Part shown: positions 1-8,760 of the stretch, one piece after another | How the letters are laid out: each line of letters opens with the position of its first letter | How positions within the stretch are numbered: the stretch's first letter is position 1 | Assembly: GCA_009377575.1 (NCBI GenBank) | Contig: WHTU01000020.1 | Location: 1 to 52,222, forward strand | DNA length: 52,222 nucleotides | Direction: 5' to 3' | Origin: Nitrososphaeraceae archaeon | Lineage (GTDB): Archaea; Thermoproteota; Nitrososphaeria; Nitrososphaerales; Nitrososphaeraceae | Position numbers and translations under genes: made by a program | Notes under the pieces: generated by a model | Seen by the model: only the letters and a program-made list of their open reading frames with translations | What the model was told of the DNA's origin: nothing | Databases searched by the model: none

Positions 1-2
1 GG

Positions 3-542
3 CAGAATATTATTCAACTCAAGTCATATACCATCTGGTCATTTTTGATGATTGACCTAGAGGGGAGTGAGATACCACATAGACCATTATCTTTTGAAAG
101 TGCAGATTTTGGTACGTTATCTCAAAAAGGGGTAACTCAAACTCTCATAGATGTTCTGGGTGCTAAGAAACCAAATAGGCACGGAGAAAGCAGGATGCTA
201 TTATTTGATAAATCCAAATTCGACAGGCAGAGGAAGTTATACAACCTTGATGAAATAAAAATTCGGGAAGAGAAGGCAGGAGAAGAGGATGTCGATGGCC
301 AAGACAATGGAAATGGGACGGATGGGACACATTCTGGAGGTGTAAGTGAGGATTCCAATCATTTTCATGATGCAGGAAACGAAGGAAATGATGATGGAAT
401 CAATAAAAATTATGAAGAAGTTAGAAATGAATCTAATAATAGTGATGACAAATGGGCAGCAAATACCTCCTTATACTTCCACAATGCGTCCCATATGTCC
501 CATGTGTCCCAATCGTTAGGCGAACAAAAAGAGGGGTCTTAA
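3..542 (+). CDS. C-terminal part of an unrecognised protein, cut by the window edge
   Basis: The frame is open from the first bases of the window, so the true start lies upstream; the first in-frame TTG/ATG codons (45, 48) are probably internal. The visible part has a folded-looking N-terminal third, then an acidic, Asn/Gly/Asp-rich low-complexity linker from about residue 75, and ends in a Ser-His-rich tail (ASHMSHVSQ). I do not recognise the family with confidence. The architecture recalls replication (primase/helicase-like) proteins of thaumarchaeal integrated elements, but that is memory-based inference. It precedes a small ORF, a HEPN-like gene and an HTH gene, consistent with an accessory cluster. 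Confidence 0.55.
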   Translation, partial: QNIIQLKSYTIWSFLMIDLEGSEIPHRPLSFESADFGTLSQKGVTQTLIDVLGAKKPNRHGESRMLLFDKSKFDRQRKLYNLDEIKIREEKAGEEDVDGQDNGNGTDGTHSGGVSEDSNHFHDAGNEGNDDGINKNYEEVRNESNNSDDKWAANTSLYFHNASHMSHVSQSLGEQKEGS

Positions 543-602
543 ACGGCTACCATGGTTTGAGTTTAGACCAAGAATCGAGGTGATGACAGACATGTCATAG
601 AT

Positions 603-914
603 TTGGTTGAAGGCGGCACGTACGATCCATTCCGAATCGATCAAGCTGATATTGCAGGGTTGATGATATCAAATGGAATCGTGTCGGAAGATGACGCGTA
701 TTTACATAATTTCAATGAACAAGATGAAAAAAGATTAGCAGTTGAACTTGAGGACAATTGGGATGTTCTAGACGATTACAGTAAGGTCGTGTACCACGTA
801 ATTTGGAACACAGCAAACCTTCCAAGGTGGAGAAAACCCTACCCTCTAACACAGGAATTTTTGGAAGGTCTTAAGGGATTTTTAAGCAAGGATCCGAGAT
901 CGGCAAAGATTTGA
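603..914 (+). CDS. Hypothetical acidic protein, 103 aa
   Basis: The frame begins at TTG 603 and is open upstream only to 567, so the start is either TTG or the 5' end is damaged. The product is acidic and aromatic-rich (VVYHVIWNTANLPRW, then WRKPYPLTQEFL), without a signal peptide or membrane segment. It has the look of a small helical protein co-transcribed with the gene ending at 542. A GAGGTG motif at 577-582 precedes a five-codon open frame ending at 600, which might be a leader. Function unknown. Confidence 0.45.
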   Translation: MVEGGTYDPFRIDQADIAGLMISNGIVSEDDAYLHNFNEQDEKRLAVELEDNWDVLDDYSKVVYHVIWNTANLPRWRKPYPLTQEFLEGLKGFLSKDPRSAKI

Positions 915-1011
915 TGTATGTATGGACTAATGATAAGCTGAACGTTTGCTTGCGTTAGAGCTCTTATATTAACAATAATAAATGTCAACTTACTAATGCA
1001 TTGTCTAAGAA

Positions 1012-1566
1012 ATGGCTTCATCTCCGTCTATCTCTGATGAAAAACGTATGGAGTACATGGATACTATTAAGAACTTTATGATTGAGGATTCAAAAAGAGG
1101 GGTAGAGTCTGGATTAAACTATTTAGTAGCACTCGGAATGTCTGCTTATACGGAAATTCTAGGTGGTCTGTGTAATAGAAACTTACAGTCTAACCACAAA
1201 GGTGCGTACGAATTGTTTCTCAGGAATTATTTTGATAAAAAATGCGGGTGCGAATATATGAAGGTAGACGATGAATTGAAGGATTTAGGCGGATTGTATG
1301 GAGTAGTCAGGAGTGGATTTGTTCACAAATATCTATTGACAAAGAAAAGCTTTGTTGCTACCCATTCAGATAGTCCATTAAAATGTGCTATCATTTATAA
1401 TCGTAAAGAAGATCCTGAGATAATATTCGTAGTTGAGGAATACTTTAAACATTTTAGATGTGCCCTCGAAACCTACTATGACGAACTGATAAATAAGAAG
1501 GACATACATTTGATTCAGAACTTTGATCTGGCTGTCACAAGGTCTGATCTGATTAGTGAAGATTGA
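1012..1566 (+). CDS. HEPN-like protein (RX4H motif)
   Basis: This is a 184-aa soluble helical protein starting at ATG 1012. The segment VVRSGFVHKYL contains R-X4-H, the catalytic signature of HEPN RNases, preceded by a Gly-rich turn (LGGLYG) as in HEPN-like proteins of abortive-infection and toxin systems. The motif sits near residue 105, with predicted helices on both sides. No MNT-type nucleotidyltransferase antitoxin is visible next to it; the downstream neighbour is an HTH/coiled-coil protein. The RX4H pattern is short and can occur by chance, so RNase activity is an inference. Confidence 0.55.
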   Translation: MASSPSISDEKRMEYMDTIKNFMIEDSKRGVESGLNYLVALGMSAYTEILGGLCNRNLQSNHKGAYELFLRNYFDKKCGCEYMKVDDELKDLGGLYGVVRSGFVHKYLLTKKSFVATHSDSPLKCAIIYNRKEDPEIIFVVEEYFKHFRCALETYYDELINKKDIHLIQNFDLAVTRSDLISED

Positions 1567-1851
1567 AATAGATGTACTGCCATCGCAGAGATCATTCAAT
1601 CCTTAAGGTTCATTGAGTGAATGATCATCAACTCGGCGTATGAGCTCGAAACAAATTGAATTTAATTCCTATGCTGGGCTAGGACATGTGATTTAAATAA
1701 AGAATGGATATCTTCATTTGAAGTATGAGTCAAGCTCATTTCGATAGCAGTCTGATGCAGAAAATTACAACAAATAACACGCCAGTATCACATAATACCA
1801 TATGATAACAGAAGAGCTAAATCATTGTAGGTATAAAATAATATAAGAACA

Positions 1852-2694
1852 ATGGATAAAAAGCAGAAAGAAGCCTTGGTTCTAGCAATGCTTGAAAAGG
1901 GAGAGTCGTATCGCTCTATTGCGCAAAAAGCAAAAGTATCACCCAATACAATAAAAATGCTCGCGAATCGAGCAGGCCTTGACGCAACTACTTCAATATC
2001 CTCAAGAGCATTCGAACTTTATGTTCAGCAAAAGACACCTGTGGAAGTAGCCATTGCATTAAACCTGGAAGCTAAAGAAGCAATACGTTTTCATCAAGAA
2101 TATATCATGCTTTTAGGGCTTACTGAATTCACCAAGGTCTACATTCAGATCAAGGATAATCCTTGGCCATATGTGAATCTTGCCAGACTAGTTCATAATG
2201 CAAGAATGGGTGATGGTGAGGTAGTAGAACTACTTAGGATCGCAAACGGATATCTTCCCAGGGTTAGACTAGAATATGACAGGGTCAAAGAGGAAAAGAA
2301 TTCATTGGAAGCCGAATTAAATTCTTGGAAAGCTGAATTAAACAGTATAGCTCGAACATATCAACAATTCGTTGATCGAAATATCAAATTGAAAAGGAGA
2401 GAAGATGAGCTACAACTGAACATCGATGAGTTGGAGACTAAAGAGGCTGAATTGAAGAGGACTATATCTGAACTTAAACAGCAGTTATCAGAGCTTCGGG
2501 AAAATAAAGAAGACAGTTATAATCTCGATCTAGAAATCAAACAAGAGGAGGTCAATTTTACTAATGAACTATTCATACCATCATCAAATATCCCAATCGA
2601 TTATCATCAGAATGAAAGTGAAAAGCCTTGTTATATTACTACAGTTGAGCCCTCATCATCTAGGACAATAATTGATACCAGAGACTTGGGCTAA
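1852..2694 (+). CDS. HTH protein with long coiled coil
   Basis: The 280-aa protein begins with a helix-turn-helix resembling a resolvase/homeodomain-like HTH (SYRSIAQKAKVSPNTIKML, residues about 19-38). A second helical region follows (to about residue 130), then a heptad-rich coiled coil (about residues 140-220, many E/K/L), and a polar C-terminal tail. It is probably a DNA-binding protein that oligomerises through the coil. The ATG start is preceded by an AT-rich region with ATAAAATAATATAAG, usable as a TATA element. Similar HTH-plus-coil proteins are common in thaumarchaeal accessory regions; the target is unknown. Confidence 0.6.
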   Translation: MDKKQKEALVLAMLEKGESYRSIAQKAKVSPNTIKMLANRAGLDATTSISSRAFELYVQQKTPVEVAIALNLEAKEAIRFHQEYIMLLGLTEFTKVYIQIKDNPWPYVNLARLVHNARMGDGEVVELLRIANGYLPRVRLEYDRVKEEKNSLEAELNSWKAELNSIARTYQQFVDRNIKLKRREDELQLNIDELETKEAELKRTISELKQQLSELRENKEDSYNLDLEIKQEEVNFTNELFIPSSNIPIDYHQNESEKPCYITTVEPSSSRTIIDTRDLG

Positions 2695-3326
2695 CGTCCA
2701 GTCCCTTTCTAGTAATAGATTCTAATATTCCTCTCTTATCCTCTTTAGGCTAGATGTTAACCTAGAAATTAAAGAATAGTTGATACAATGATCATGTATA
2801 AGTCCTCTCTATACCTTTGAACAAAGCATTGATTTTATGGTAAGCTGAGCTGAAGAATAACTTTAATTCTTTATCTGACCCTTGATCCACTTGCTTAATG
2901 GCAAGTGCATAAGAATATAGGTTGCACTATCTTTTTATCATAAAAAGAGATGGTAAGCCAGAACTGAGCTTGAACGTTCAGTATGTTCAAAATGATTATT
3001 GTATGACCAAATCTTAATAGGCAATTTTAGTGTCTTTATACTCCTTAACCACACAATAGTAGCAACTACTTCATTTTTTTATGAAGATATCAGTGTCTTA
3101 GCATCATCTGGATTAGATCGTTATTCTTTTTATAATTTATTGTGCAAGGATTAATCCCAATAGGATATAGCCAATAATTCCTAAAAACATCCTAGTATTT
3201 CAACCAATCGGCTTTCAGAAAATTTATAATGATTACGACGTCGGATACTTGGATGTCAAGATTAGGCACTGCATTAACATCCGCAGGATAAAACTTTACC
3301 AATTACAGTAAGACTTAGAAATTATA
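2695..3326. other. Intergenic stretch with two hairpins
   Basis: I see no protein-like frame here. There is a perfect 7-bp hairpin, CACTTGC/GCAAGTG with a 6-nt loop, at 2888-2907, and a second AT-rich hairpin (ATCT..TTTTTAT/ATAAAAAGAGAT) at about 2929-2952. They lie roughly 200 bp beyond the stop of the HTH gene. Either could be a terminator or part of a small RNA; nothing decides this. Confidence 0.35.
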
Positions 3327-3716
3327 CTAGACACTTAGACGTTCAAAATCCCCGACGATGAATTTAGTTCCCTGAGGCAGCAAATCCATTGATTGTTTCA
3401 TCATTTGTCCAGCTCTTTCATCTTTATCAATCTTTGCCAGTACTTCATTCATGTGCTGACGATCTCTATAGTAAATCGACTCAATCCACACTTCCTCATC
3501 TTGATTTGCAGAAACAATACTGGCAATATTCGCAAATCCTTCCATTGGCACGTCGGTATTGCTAAGCTTGAAGGCATCATAGTGTAGAATTCCGTGCTGC
3601 TTGAACATATCGTAAGCTTCTTTGCAGATTTGTAACATCGCATCATAATTCTTTTTGGGAACTCGGTATACAATGTGTGAAACAGTACCTGCTTCAGTTG
3701 AATTAGATTTGCTCAT
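3327..3716 (-). CDS. DUF1428 family protein
   Basis: The 129-aa protein fits the DUF1428 family (YbaA-like, ferredoxin-like alpha/beta barrel fold): it has the opening strand plus VPKKNYDAM, the HGILHYDAF segment, and a middle EEVWIESIYYRDRQHMNEV matching the family's VWF..Y.SRAHRD region, then KDERAGQMM. Length is normal for the family, with a short Ser/Thr-rich N-terminal addition. Biochemical function is unknown. It is transcribed alone, leftwards. Confidence 0.75.
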   Translation of the reverse strand: MSKSNSTEAGTVSHIVYRVPKKNYDAMLQICKEAYDMFKQHGILHYDAFKLSNTDVPMEGFANIASIVSANQDEEVWIESIYYRDRQHMNEVLAKIDKDERAGQMMKQSMDLLPQGTKFIVGDFERLSV

Positions 3717-4022
3717 GACCAGTAGTATATTTCTTGGAGTATAAAAATGGGTAAGGGATCAAAAGTATACTTAGCTGCGTTACACAAAAATTGCAGAAGT
3801 CAGAACTTTTACTATCATGCTTTTTATGTATTTCACATAGTTAAAGGTGTAGGCATGATGAGGACTCCTTAGAGAAATTACTCCAAGATCCTGTGTTGCC
3901 TTTTCTAGAAGTAAACGAAAGACAATAATTGTAGGAGACCAAAGGACGCTATCAAAAAGCAAGTTCCTATCAAGATCAATAGATACTGTAGTCAGGAAGG
4001 ATGGATTCTTCATATGGAGAAA

Positions 4023-4059
4023 GGAGAAGTAATATGTGAGGAGAGGAGAAGTAATATGT
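4023..4059. repeat. Two 15-bp direct repeats upstream of the 4100 gene
   Basis: GGAGAAGTAATATGT occurs at 4023-4037 and again at 4045-4059, a 22-bp period, about two helical turns. It lies 41 bp upstream of the ATG at 4100, where an operator or promoter would be. It could also be a simple local duplication. Confidence 0.6.
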
Positions 4060-4099
4060 TTTATGAACAGTTATAGTACGATGAGTCCAAGTTAAAAAA

Positions 4100-5248
4100 A
4101 TGAATGATAATTCAAATACTTTCACGTTCCAGATTGATGGAAATACCTTAACACTGAACAAATTAAATAAACAAATGGACAAACAGTTCGAGCTTATGTA
4201 CCGATATTACTTCTTTAAACAAAAGTTTGATATTGATTTGTTCAAGAAATCAGCTGTGAAATTCTTTGACGAATTTTCAGAGGTCAAGATACATGATAGA
4301 TTCTTTAACAATTTTACAATACTTTGGCAAATACTAATACAGAATGGTTCTTTCTTTTCTGCCGAACAGATATGGCAACTAGCAGTACAAATAGCTACAG
4401 AATGGGAGACACTAAATCAATCTAAATATAGAATACATAAGGGTGCTGCATATTATTTCTGGGCGGTAACCTGCATACTAAAAGAAGATCTAGAAAAAGG
4501 ATTCTTGTTAATGCATCAAGCCCTAGAGGAAGATAAGAAAAATAGGCCTAATGAATTAACTTATGCTCCTGCCCACGCATTCGTAAGACTTGATTACGAT
4601 CAACAAGAACAGTACTTTAGAAATAAAATTCTTGAAGTAACAGAATTCCTTGAACAGAGGTTAAAGCTGTATCAATCATCAAGAAATGGTGCCTTGTCCT
4701 TAGATCAATTGAAATCTGAATTTTTAGATAATAAAGACTTAATAGATGAGACATTTCTTTTCGTTTATCACCTATTTCACATTAAAAAGTTATTATCTGA
4801 GTCCAAACAGGGATTAACTCAAAATATATATGGATCGATACTAATGATGCAAATCATTTTCACATTTATTCTTGTAATAGATAATGCAATCAAGAAGAAG
4901 TACGAAAATAAAGATCCTCATAAGCAAGATCTAGTACATCTAGTAGAATTTCTTTCAAAGGAATCAAATCTTATAATAGACATAAGTAAGTTAAGAGAGA
5001 TTGGTAATAGAGCAAGTAATGATCTTCAATCGGTACTTATAGATCTTCTGAGCTTGAAGCCAATTTTTAAGAGTAGCAAATTAGAAGATATTGAAACTGA
5101 TATTGGGATTGTGTATGCTCTCAGAAATCCTGCCGCACACAAAATACGTGATAGGCCATTTATACATCAAAATTTCAAACAAATAGTAGATAGACTATTT
5201 AATGTATTCTTTCTAGCAATAGAAAAATTGTATATTGGAACAACATGA
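4100..5248 (+). CDS. Large helical protein with C-terminal HEPN motif
   Basis: The 382-aa protein is almost all helical. Residues about 115-150 (YYFWAVTCILKEDLEKGFLLMHQALEED) look TPR-like. Near the C-terminus, YALRNPAAHKI gives R-N-X3-H, the best form of the HEPN RNase signature (RNxxxH), followed by a long closing helix as in HEPN domains. This suggests a repeat-scaffold plus HEPN arrangement, possibly an RNA-targeting defence or stress protein. The N-terminal half is unrecognised. The direct repeats at 4023-4059 sit just upstream. RNase function is inferred from the motif. Confidence 0.6.
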   Translation: MNDNSNTFTFQIDGNTLTLNKLNKQMDKQFELMYRYYFFKQKFDIDLFKKSAVKFFDEFSEVKIHDRFFNNFTILWQILIQNGSFFSAEQIWQLAVQIATEWETLNQSKYRIHKGAAYYFWAVTCILKEDLEKGFLLMHQALEEDKKNRPNELTYAPAHAFVRLDYDQQEQYFRNKILEVTEFLEQRLKLYQSSRNGALSLDQLKSEFLDNKDLIDETFLFVYHLFHIKKLLSESKQGLTQNIYGSILMMQIIFTFILVIDNAIKKKYENKDPHKQDLVHLVEFLSKESNLIIDISKLREIGNRASNDLQSVLIDLLSLKPIFKSSKLEDIETDIGIVYALRNPAAHKIRDRPFIHQNFKQIVDRLFNVFFLAIEKLYIGTT

Positions 5249-5461
5249 TAAATCTGGATCTAACACTTATAACGATTAGCACAAAAGTGGAGTGATTTCT
5301 TCACTTCAGATTTTGATTTGAATATTGTAGCTTACGAGCTTGTTGTTAACGACGCTTAGGAGGCGCAAGAAAAATAATTGTTCATTCCACGTTCTTATTC
5401 TCATAATTTTTCAAATTAGCATAAATGAAAGTTCCTTTGTTCTTTAGTAGTTATTCGCTTT

Positions 5462-6037
5462 CTATAGTGTTTTGCATTCATCAAATACATATTTTGGACC
5501 ACCAAAGAGTTTTGTAATTGCCCATATTTTAGCCCACTCTTCAAGTGATTCAACAACAGCACGTGCTTGGTGAATATTGTTTCCAACAGTTACAACTCCG
5601 TGGTTTCTAATTATAACTGCTCGTACCTCCTCGTGAGGCTGTCCAAAGGCTCTGGAAACCGTTTTCGCCAGTTCTGTTGATCCTGATGGTTTATTTGATA
5701 TTATAACAGGATTTCCTACCACTATTTTGGCTTCTTCTAATATGTGTTGAAACTCATCTACTGCAGATGTAGCTACTCCTAGTGTGTACGGACTGTGAGT
5801 ATGCATAATTGCATTCACTTTTCTTAACCTCTTATAGATGGATGTATGCATATGCCACTCTATACTGGGTTTTAATCTACCGATAATCTTGCTAGTTTCT
5901 AAATTAACTCTGACCAAATCTTTCTCTTGCAAATTGTAACGCGGAACTCCTGAAGGAGTTATCCACATCCATTTCTTATTTTGCATTCTAATGCTATGAT
6001 TGCCTGATACCGGTGAGGTAAAGCCCATGTTATACAA
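5462..6037 (-). CDS. Class II aldolase/adducin family protein
   Basis: The family includes L-fuculose-phosphate aldolase and relatives, zinc enzymes cleaving or forming C-C bonds of sugar phosphates. Visible signatures are VSGNHSIR (phosphate loop), TPSG, the SIEWHMH segment with the catalytic Glu and a His, the zinc motif HTHSPYT, and the late RNHGVV His. All catalytic residues are present. Conserved N-terminal helix residues (KKILINCVKALYNMGF) are encoded upstream of the TTG at 6037 in the same frame, open to 6097 but with no ATG/GTG/TTG. So the start shown is the only conventional one, and the true N-terminus may be longer or its start codon lost. Confidence 0.8.
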   Translation of the reverse strand: MYNMGFTSPVSGNHSIRMQNKKWMWITPSGVPRYNLQEKDLVRVNLETSKIIGRLKPSIEWHMHTSIYKRLRKVNAIMHTHSPYTLGVATSAVDEFQHILEEAKIVVGNPVIISNKPSGSTELAKTVSRAFGQPHEEVRAVIIRNHGVVTVGNNIHQARAVVESLEEWAKIWAITKLFGGPKYVFDECKTL

Positions 6038-6100
6038 AGCCTTAACACAATTTATAAGAATCTTTTTGGTATCTAAATAACATCGCCTTATTTTTCTTCA

Positions 6101-6511
6101 GAGTAATAGTATGTAAAAGACTTTTTGCGTCATGATTTTGTAGATCTGTAATAACCTGATTAACATGGCAAACTTGTGAAATGATTCATACTCACAACGT
6201 TCCGATATATCCAAAGCAAATGGCAAAAATACAAATACAGTTTAAATTCTTCACCTGATGAAATACGAACATAAGAGAACGGCTCACAAGAGATCCTGGA
6301 GGCAGCGAAGGTGGATTCCTTTCTAAGCAGGTTTTCTCCTCGGTAGGACTTTGATATTCCTCTCCTCATATCAAAACAAGATTACACATACTTGCCAAAA
6401 ACAGGATGTCTTTAGGTATTTCTCAACAGCATCATAAATCTCTTTACTCTGTATCCGCAATTTATCTATTGAGTATATAGTGTAGCAATAGCAATAGGTT
6501 TTGTGACCCTT
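6101..6511. other. Intergenic stretch
   Basis: No convincing gene on either strand. The open frame at 6160-6369 (minus) has an ordinary random composition and no start context. The stretch probably carries the promoters of the aldolase (leftward) and of the zinc-finger gene (rightward). Confidence 0.4.
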
Positions 6512-6709
6512 ATGACTATAGTAGGAAACCTGCCCGGAGAAAGTGTTGATCTAGCTGAAATCGAATCTCCTGTTCCGGGAAAAGCAATAAAAAATGAGGT
6601 AAATATCGTGTGTCCCTATTGCGAATCCAAATTTGAAAATAAGGATGATTTATCAAAACACATACATAAATTCCATCTCGAATCTGGATTACCTGAAGGA
6701 AAGGAGTAA
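6512..6709 (+). CDS. Small C2H2 zinc-finger protein
   Basis: The 65-aa protein carries one canonical C2H2 finger, CPYC-X12-H-X4-H, ending HIHKFH near its C-terminus, preceded by a short acidic/proline segment. Single-finger proteins of this size are frequent in thaumarchaea and are presumed nucleic-acid or protein binders. ATG 6512 is preferred over the GTG nine bases upstream. Confidence 0.65.
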   Translation: MTIVGNLPGESVDLAEIESPVPGKAIKNEVNIVCPYCESKFENKDDLSKHIHKFHLESGLPEGKE

Positions 6710-6854
6710 GGATTATGCTCCAATAATCCATTGTGATTTAGACTTCACTTGAATTGATCTGGCAATCTGTGACCGGGTCTGAAGCCAATCATTTTTCATA
6801 CTTTGCTTGAAAAAACGTCGCTCTGAAACTAATAACTGCTGTTTAACATTATTA

Positions 6855-6971
6855 CTAGTTGTTACCAATACCTTTTTGTGCTTTATCTATTAGATCTGTT
6901 TCGCTAACAATGCCGACCAGTTTTGAATCTCCAACCCGCAGATTTAAGAAAAGCCTAAATCCTTGACCAGA
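6855..6971 (-). pseudogene. CBS-domain remnant
   Basis: On the minus strand this short frame reads a typical end of a CBS domain (SKLVGIVSETDLIDKAQKG) before a TAG stop. The upstream side closes at a TGA (6972-6974), so no complete domain exists. CBS domains bind adenosyl ligands; here only the last strand and helix remain. It is probably the relic of a gene replaced by rearrangement next to ridA. Confidence 0.5.
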
Positions 6972-7151
6972 TCACACCACTCTTCATTACACATACTCAA
7001 AACTACTGCGCTGAGCGTTTTTAAATCTGCTGGTCATCCGTCTGTGCGCTCTGATAGAACGCTTACTTCCTTAAACGTTTTCTCGGCTCCGAGTGTAAAG
7101 GTCTCAGAGTACACCTCCGCCTCCTACAATTTTATCCCATCATTGTGAACT

Positions 7152-7565
7152 CTATACCTTGGCAACACACCTAATCTCAATCATAAGCTCAGGAAAGGCC
7201 AGGCTCTGAATTTGTACGATTGTGCTTGCAACAACAGGGGTCCCAGAAAAAATGTCCTGCCTGCATTTAACTGCCGCAGCGAAGGCCGTATTCATGTCAG
7301 TCACAAAAAGTATCTCATCGACTATATTGTCCATCGTGGCGTCATACTGTGCTAGCACTTTCTTAATATTGGTATATACTTGGCGCATCTGTGCCTCCAT
7401 ATCCCCAACACCGACAATTTTGCCTGTTTCGTCGTGGCTCACCTGGCCGGATACATAGATGGTATCTCCAACTTTTACTGCCTGGGCATAACCGTATTCT
7501 TTCTCCCATGGCATACCAAGACTCTTTACCTGTTTGTTGATGGTCAAAACTTGCTCCCTTTGCAT
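7152..7565 (-). CDS. RidA family (YjgF/UK114) deaminase-like protein
   Basis: The 137-aa protein matches the RidA family, which hydrolyses reactive enamine/imine intermediates from amino-acid metabolism. Family features are the opening YGYAQAVKVGDTIYVSGQV, the Gly-rich DETGKIVGVGDMEAQ segment, a middle DIVDEILFVTD strand, and the C-terminal IEIRCVAK containing the conserved substrate-contacting Arg. Length is normal. The neighbouring CBS remnant on its 3' side is unrelated. Confidence 0.85.
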   Translation of the reverse strand: MQREQVLTINKQVKSLGMPWEKEYGYAQAVKVGDTIYVSGQVSHDETGKIVGVGDMEAQMRQVYTNIKKVLAQYDATMDNIVDEILFVTDMNTAFAAAVKCRQDIFSGTPVVASTIVQIQSLAFPELMIEIRCVAKV

Positions 7566-7829
7566 TTTTTAATTAGTTTGATGATTGCTCACACACTCTG
7601 ATCTCGTGACATAATATAAAAGAGGTTTGTCATTAGCGTTATTAGTATCTTAAACCTCTGAGACCTAGAATACTAAAAATATGATCAGTGTTTTTCTTTA
7701 TCTATGATTTGTAGATCCTTTGGTTTCCAACATAGGATAAATAATTACCATTAGTGAAAATATTTTATTGCCTTTATATTATTCAATATTATATCATACA
7801 TTACAATAAAGGAAAGAACAACCAACGAT

Positions 7830-8603
7830 ATGCTACTCGTTCAGTTATCAGATCTCCATATTGGAGGAGCTTATTTCAAGCAAGAGATTTTTGATACTAT
7901 CGTTAATGAAGTCAATAATAAGCTAAAACCAGATGTAATACTAATAACGGGAGATTTAACTGATGAAGGGCTGATTTCTCAATTCAAGCGAGCGAGCGTA
8001 GAAATTAAAAGGCTTACAGATGCTTGTCCTAATGTCATAATTCTACCGGGAAATCATGACTATCGTCATTCGGGCTATCTGCTTTTTAAGAAATTCTTTC
8101 CTTCTTCCTATCCATCCAATGTTTACAGATTTAATAGGACCATAATCATAACACTTGCTACTGCTAGACCAGACAGGGATGAAGGTGAGGTAGGTCATAG
8201 ACAAAATTTATGGTTGGAAAAGATATTAAGCAATGAAAAATACAAGAAAAAGACGAAGATTGTTGCAATGCATCACCATCTTATAGGAGTTCCAGATACT
8301 GGTACAGACAAGATAGTAATCGTTGATGCCGGTGATATTCTTAGGACTTGCCTTCAATACAAGGTAGATTTAGTACTATGTGGACATAAGCATAGACCGT
8401 GGCTGTGGAACCTAGAAACTTTAGATATTGCATACGCAGGAACTGCGTCATCAACTAGATTTAGGGGATTCACCAAGAATACTTACAATATTATAGAGAT
8501 CGAAGATGACGGAAAAGTAAACATTGATATAAAAATAGTAGGTGGAAGAAGGTTACCTCTTATAGAGGTACTAAAAAAGCATAGGCCATTTCCTGAAACA
8601 TGA
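7830..8603 (+). CDS. Calcineurin-like metallophosphoesterase
   Basis: All five metal-binding motifs of the family are visible: D8-L-H10, G-D42, G-N75-H76-D, the HHH block near residue 149, and GHKH. The 257-aa length and the order suit cyclic-nucleotide phosphodiesterase or nuclease-like members acting with two divalent metals in the cytoplasm. The substrate cannot be read from sequence. The Hef-type helicase follows on the same strand after about 150 bp; a shared role in nucleic-acid processing is possible but unproven. Confidence 0.85.
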   Translation: MLLVQLSDLHIGGAYFKQEIFDTIVNEVNNKLKPDVILITGDLTDEGLISQFKRASVEIKRLTDACPNVIILPGNHDYRHSGYLLFKKFFPSSYPSNVYRFNRTIIITLATARPDRDEGEVGHRQNLWLEKILSNEKYKKKTKIVAMHHHLIGVPDTGTDKIVIVDAGDILRTCLQYKVDLVLCGHKHRPWLWNLETLDIAYAGTASSTRFRGFTKNTYNIIEIEDDGKVNIDIKIVGGRRLPLIEVLKKHRPFPET

Positions 8604-8760
8604 ACTACCAGGAAAAAGATCGATTGATTTAGGTGATCAGTCTGTGTGTAAGTGCAACAGTTGGTTAAGATACTACCTATTACTCTTTCAACAAAATACC
8701 AGCAAACGTTAAAACGTATTTACAAATAACCTACATGTGAAAGGGAAAGAATCCATTAGT

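Noticed and set aside
6963-7148. 61-aa plus-strand frame
   Set aside because: Ser/Thr-rich; the opposite strand has a more protein-like but TGA-broken frame, so the region is only decayed sequence.
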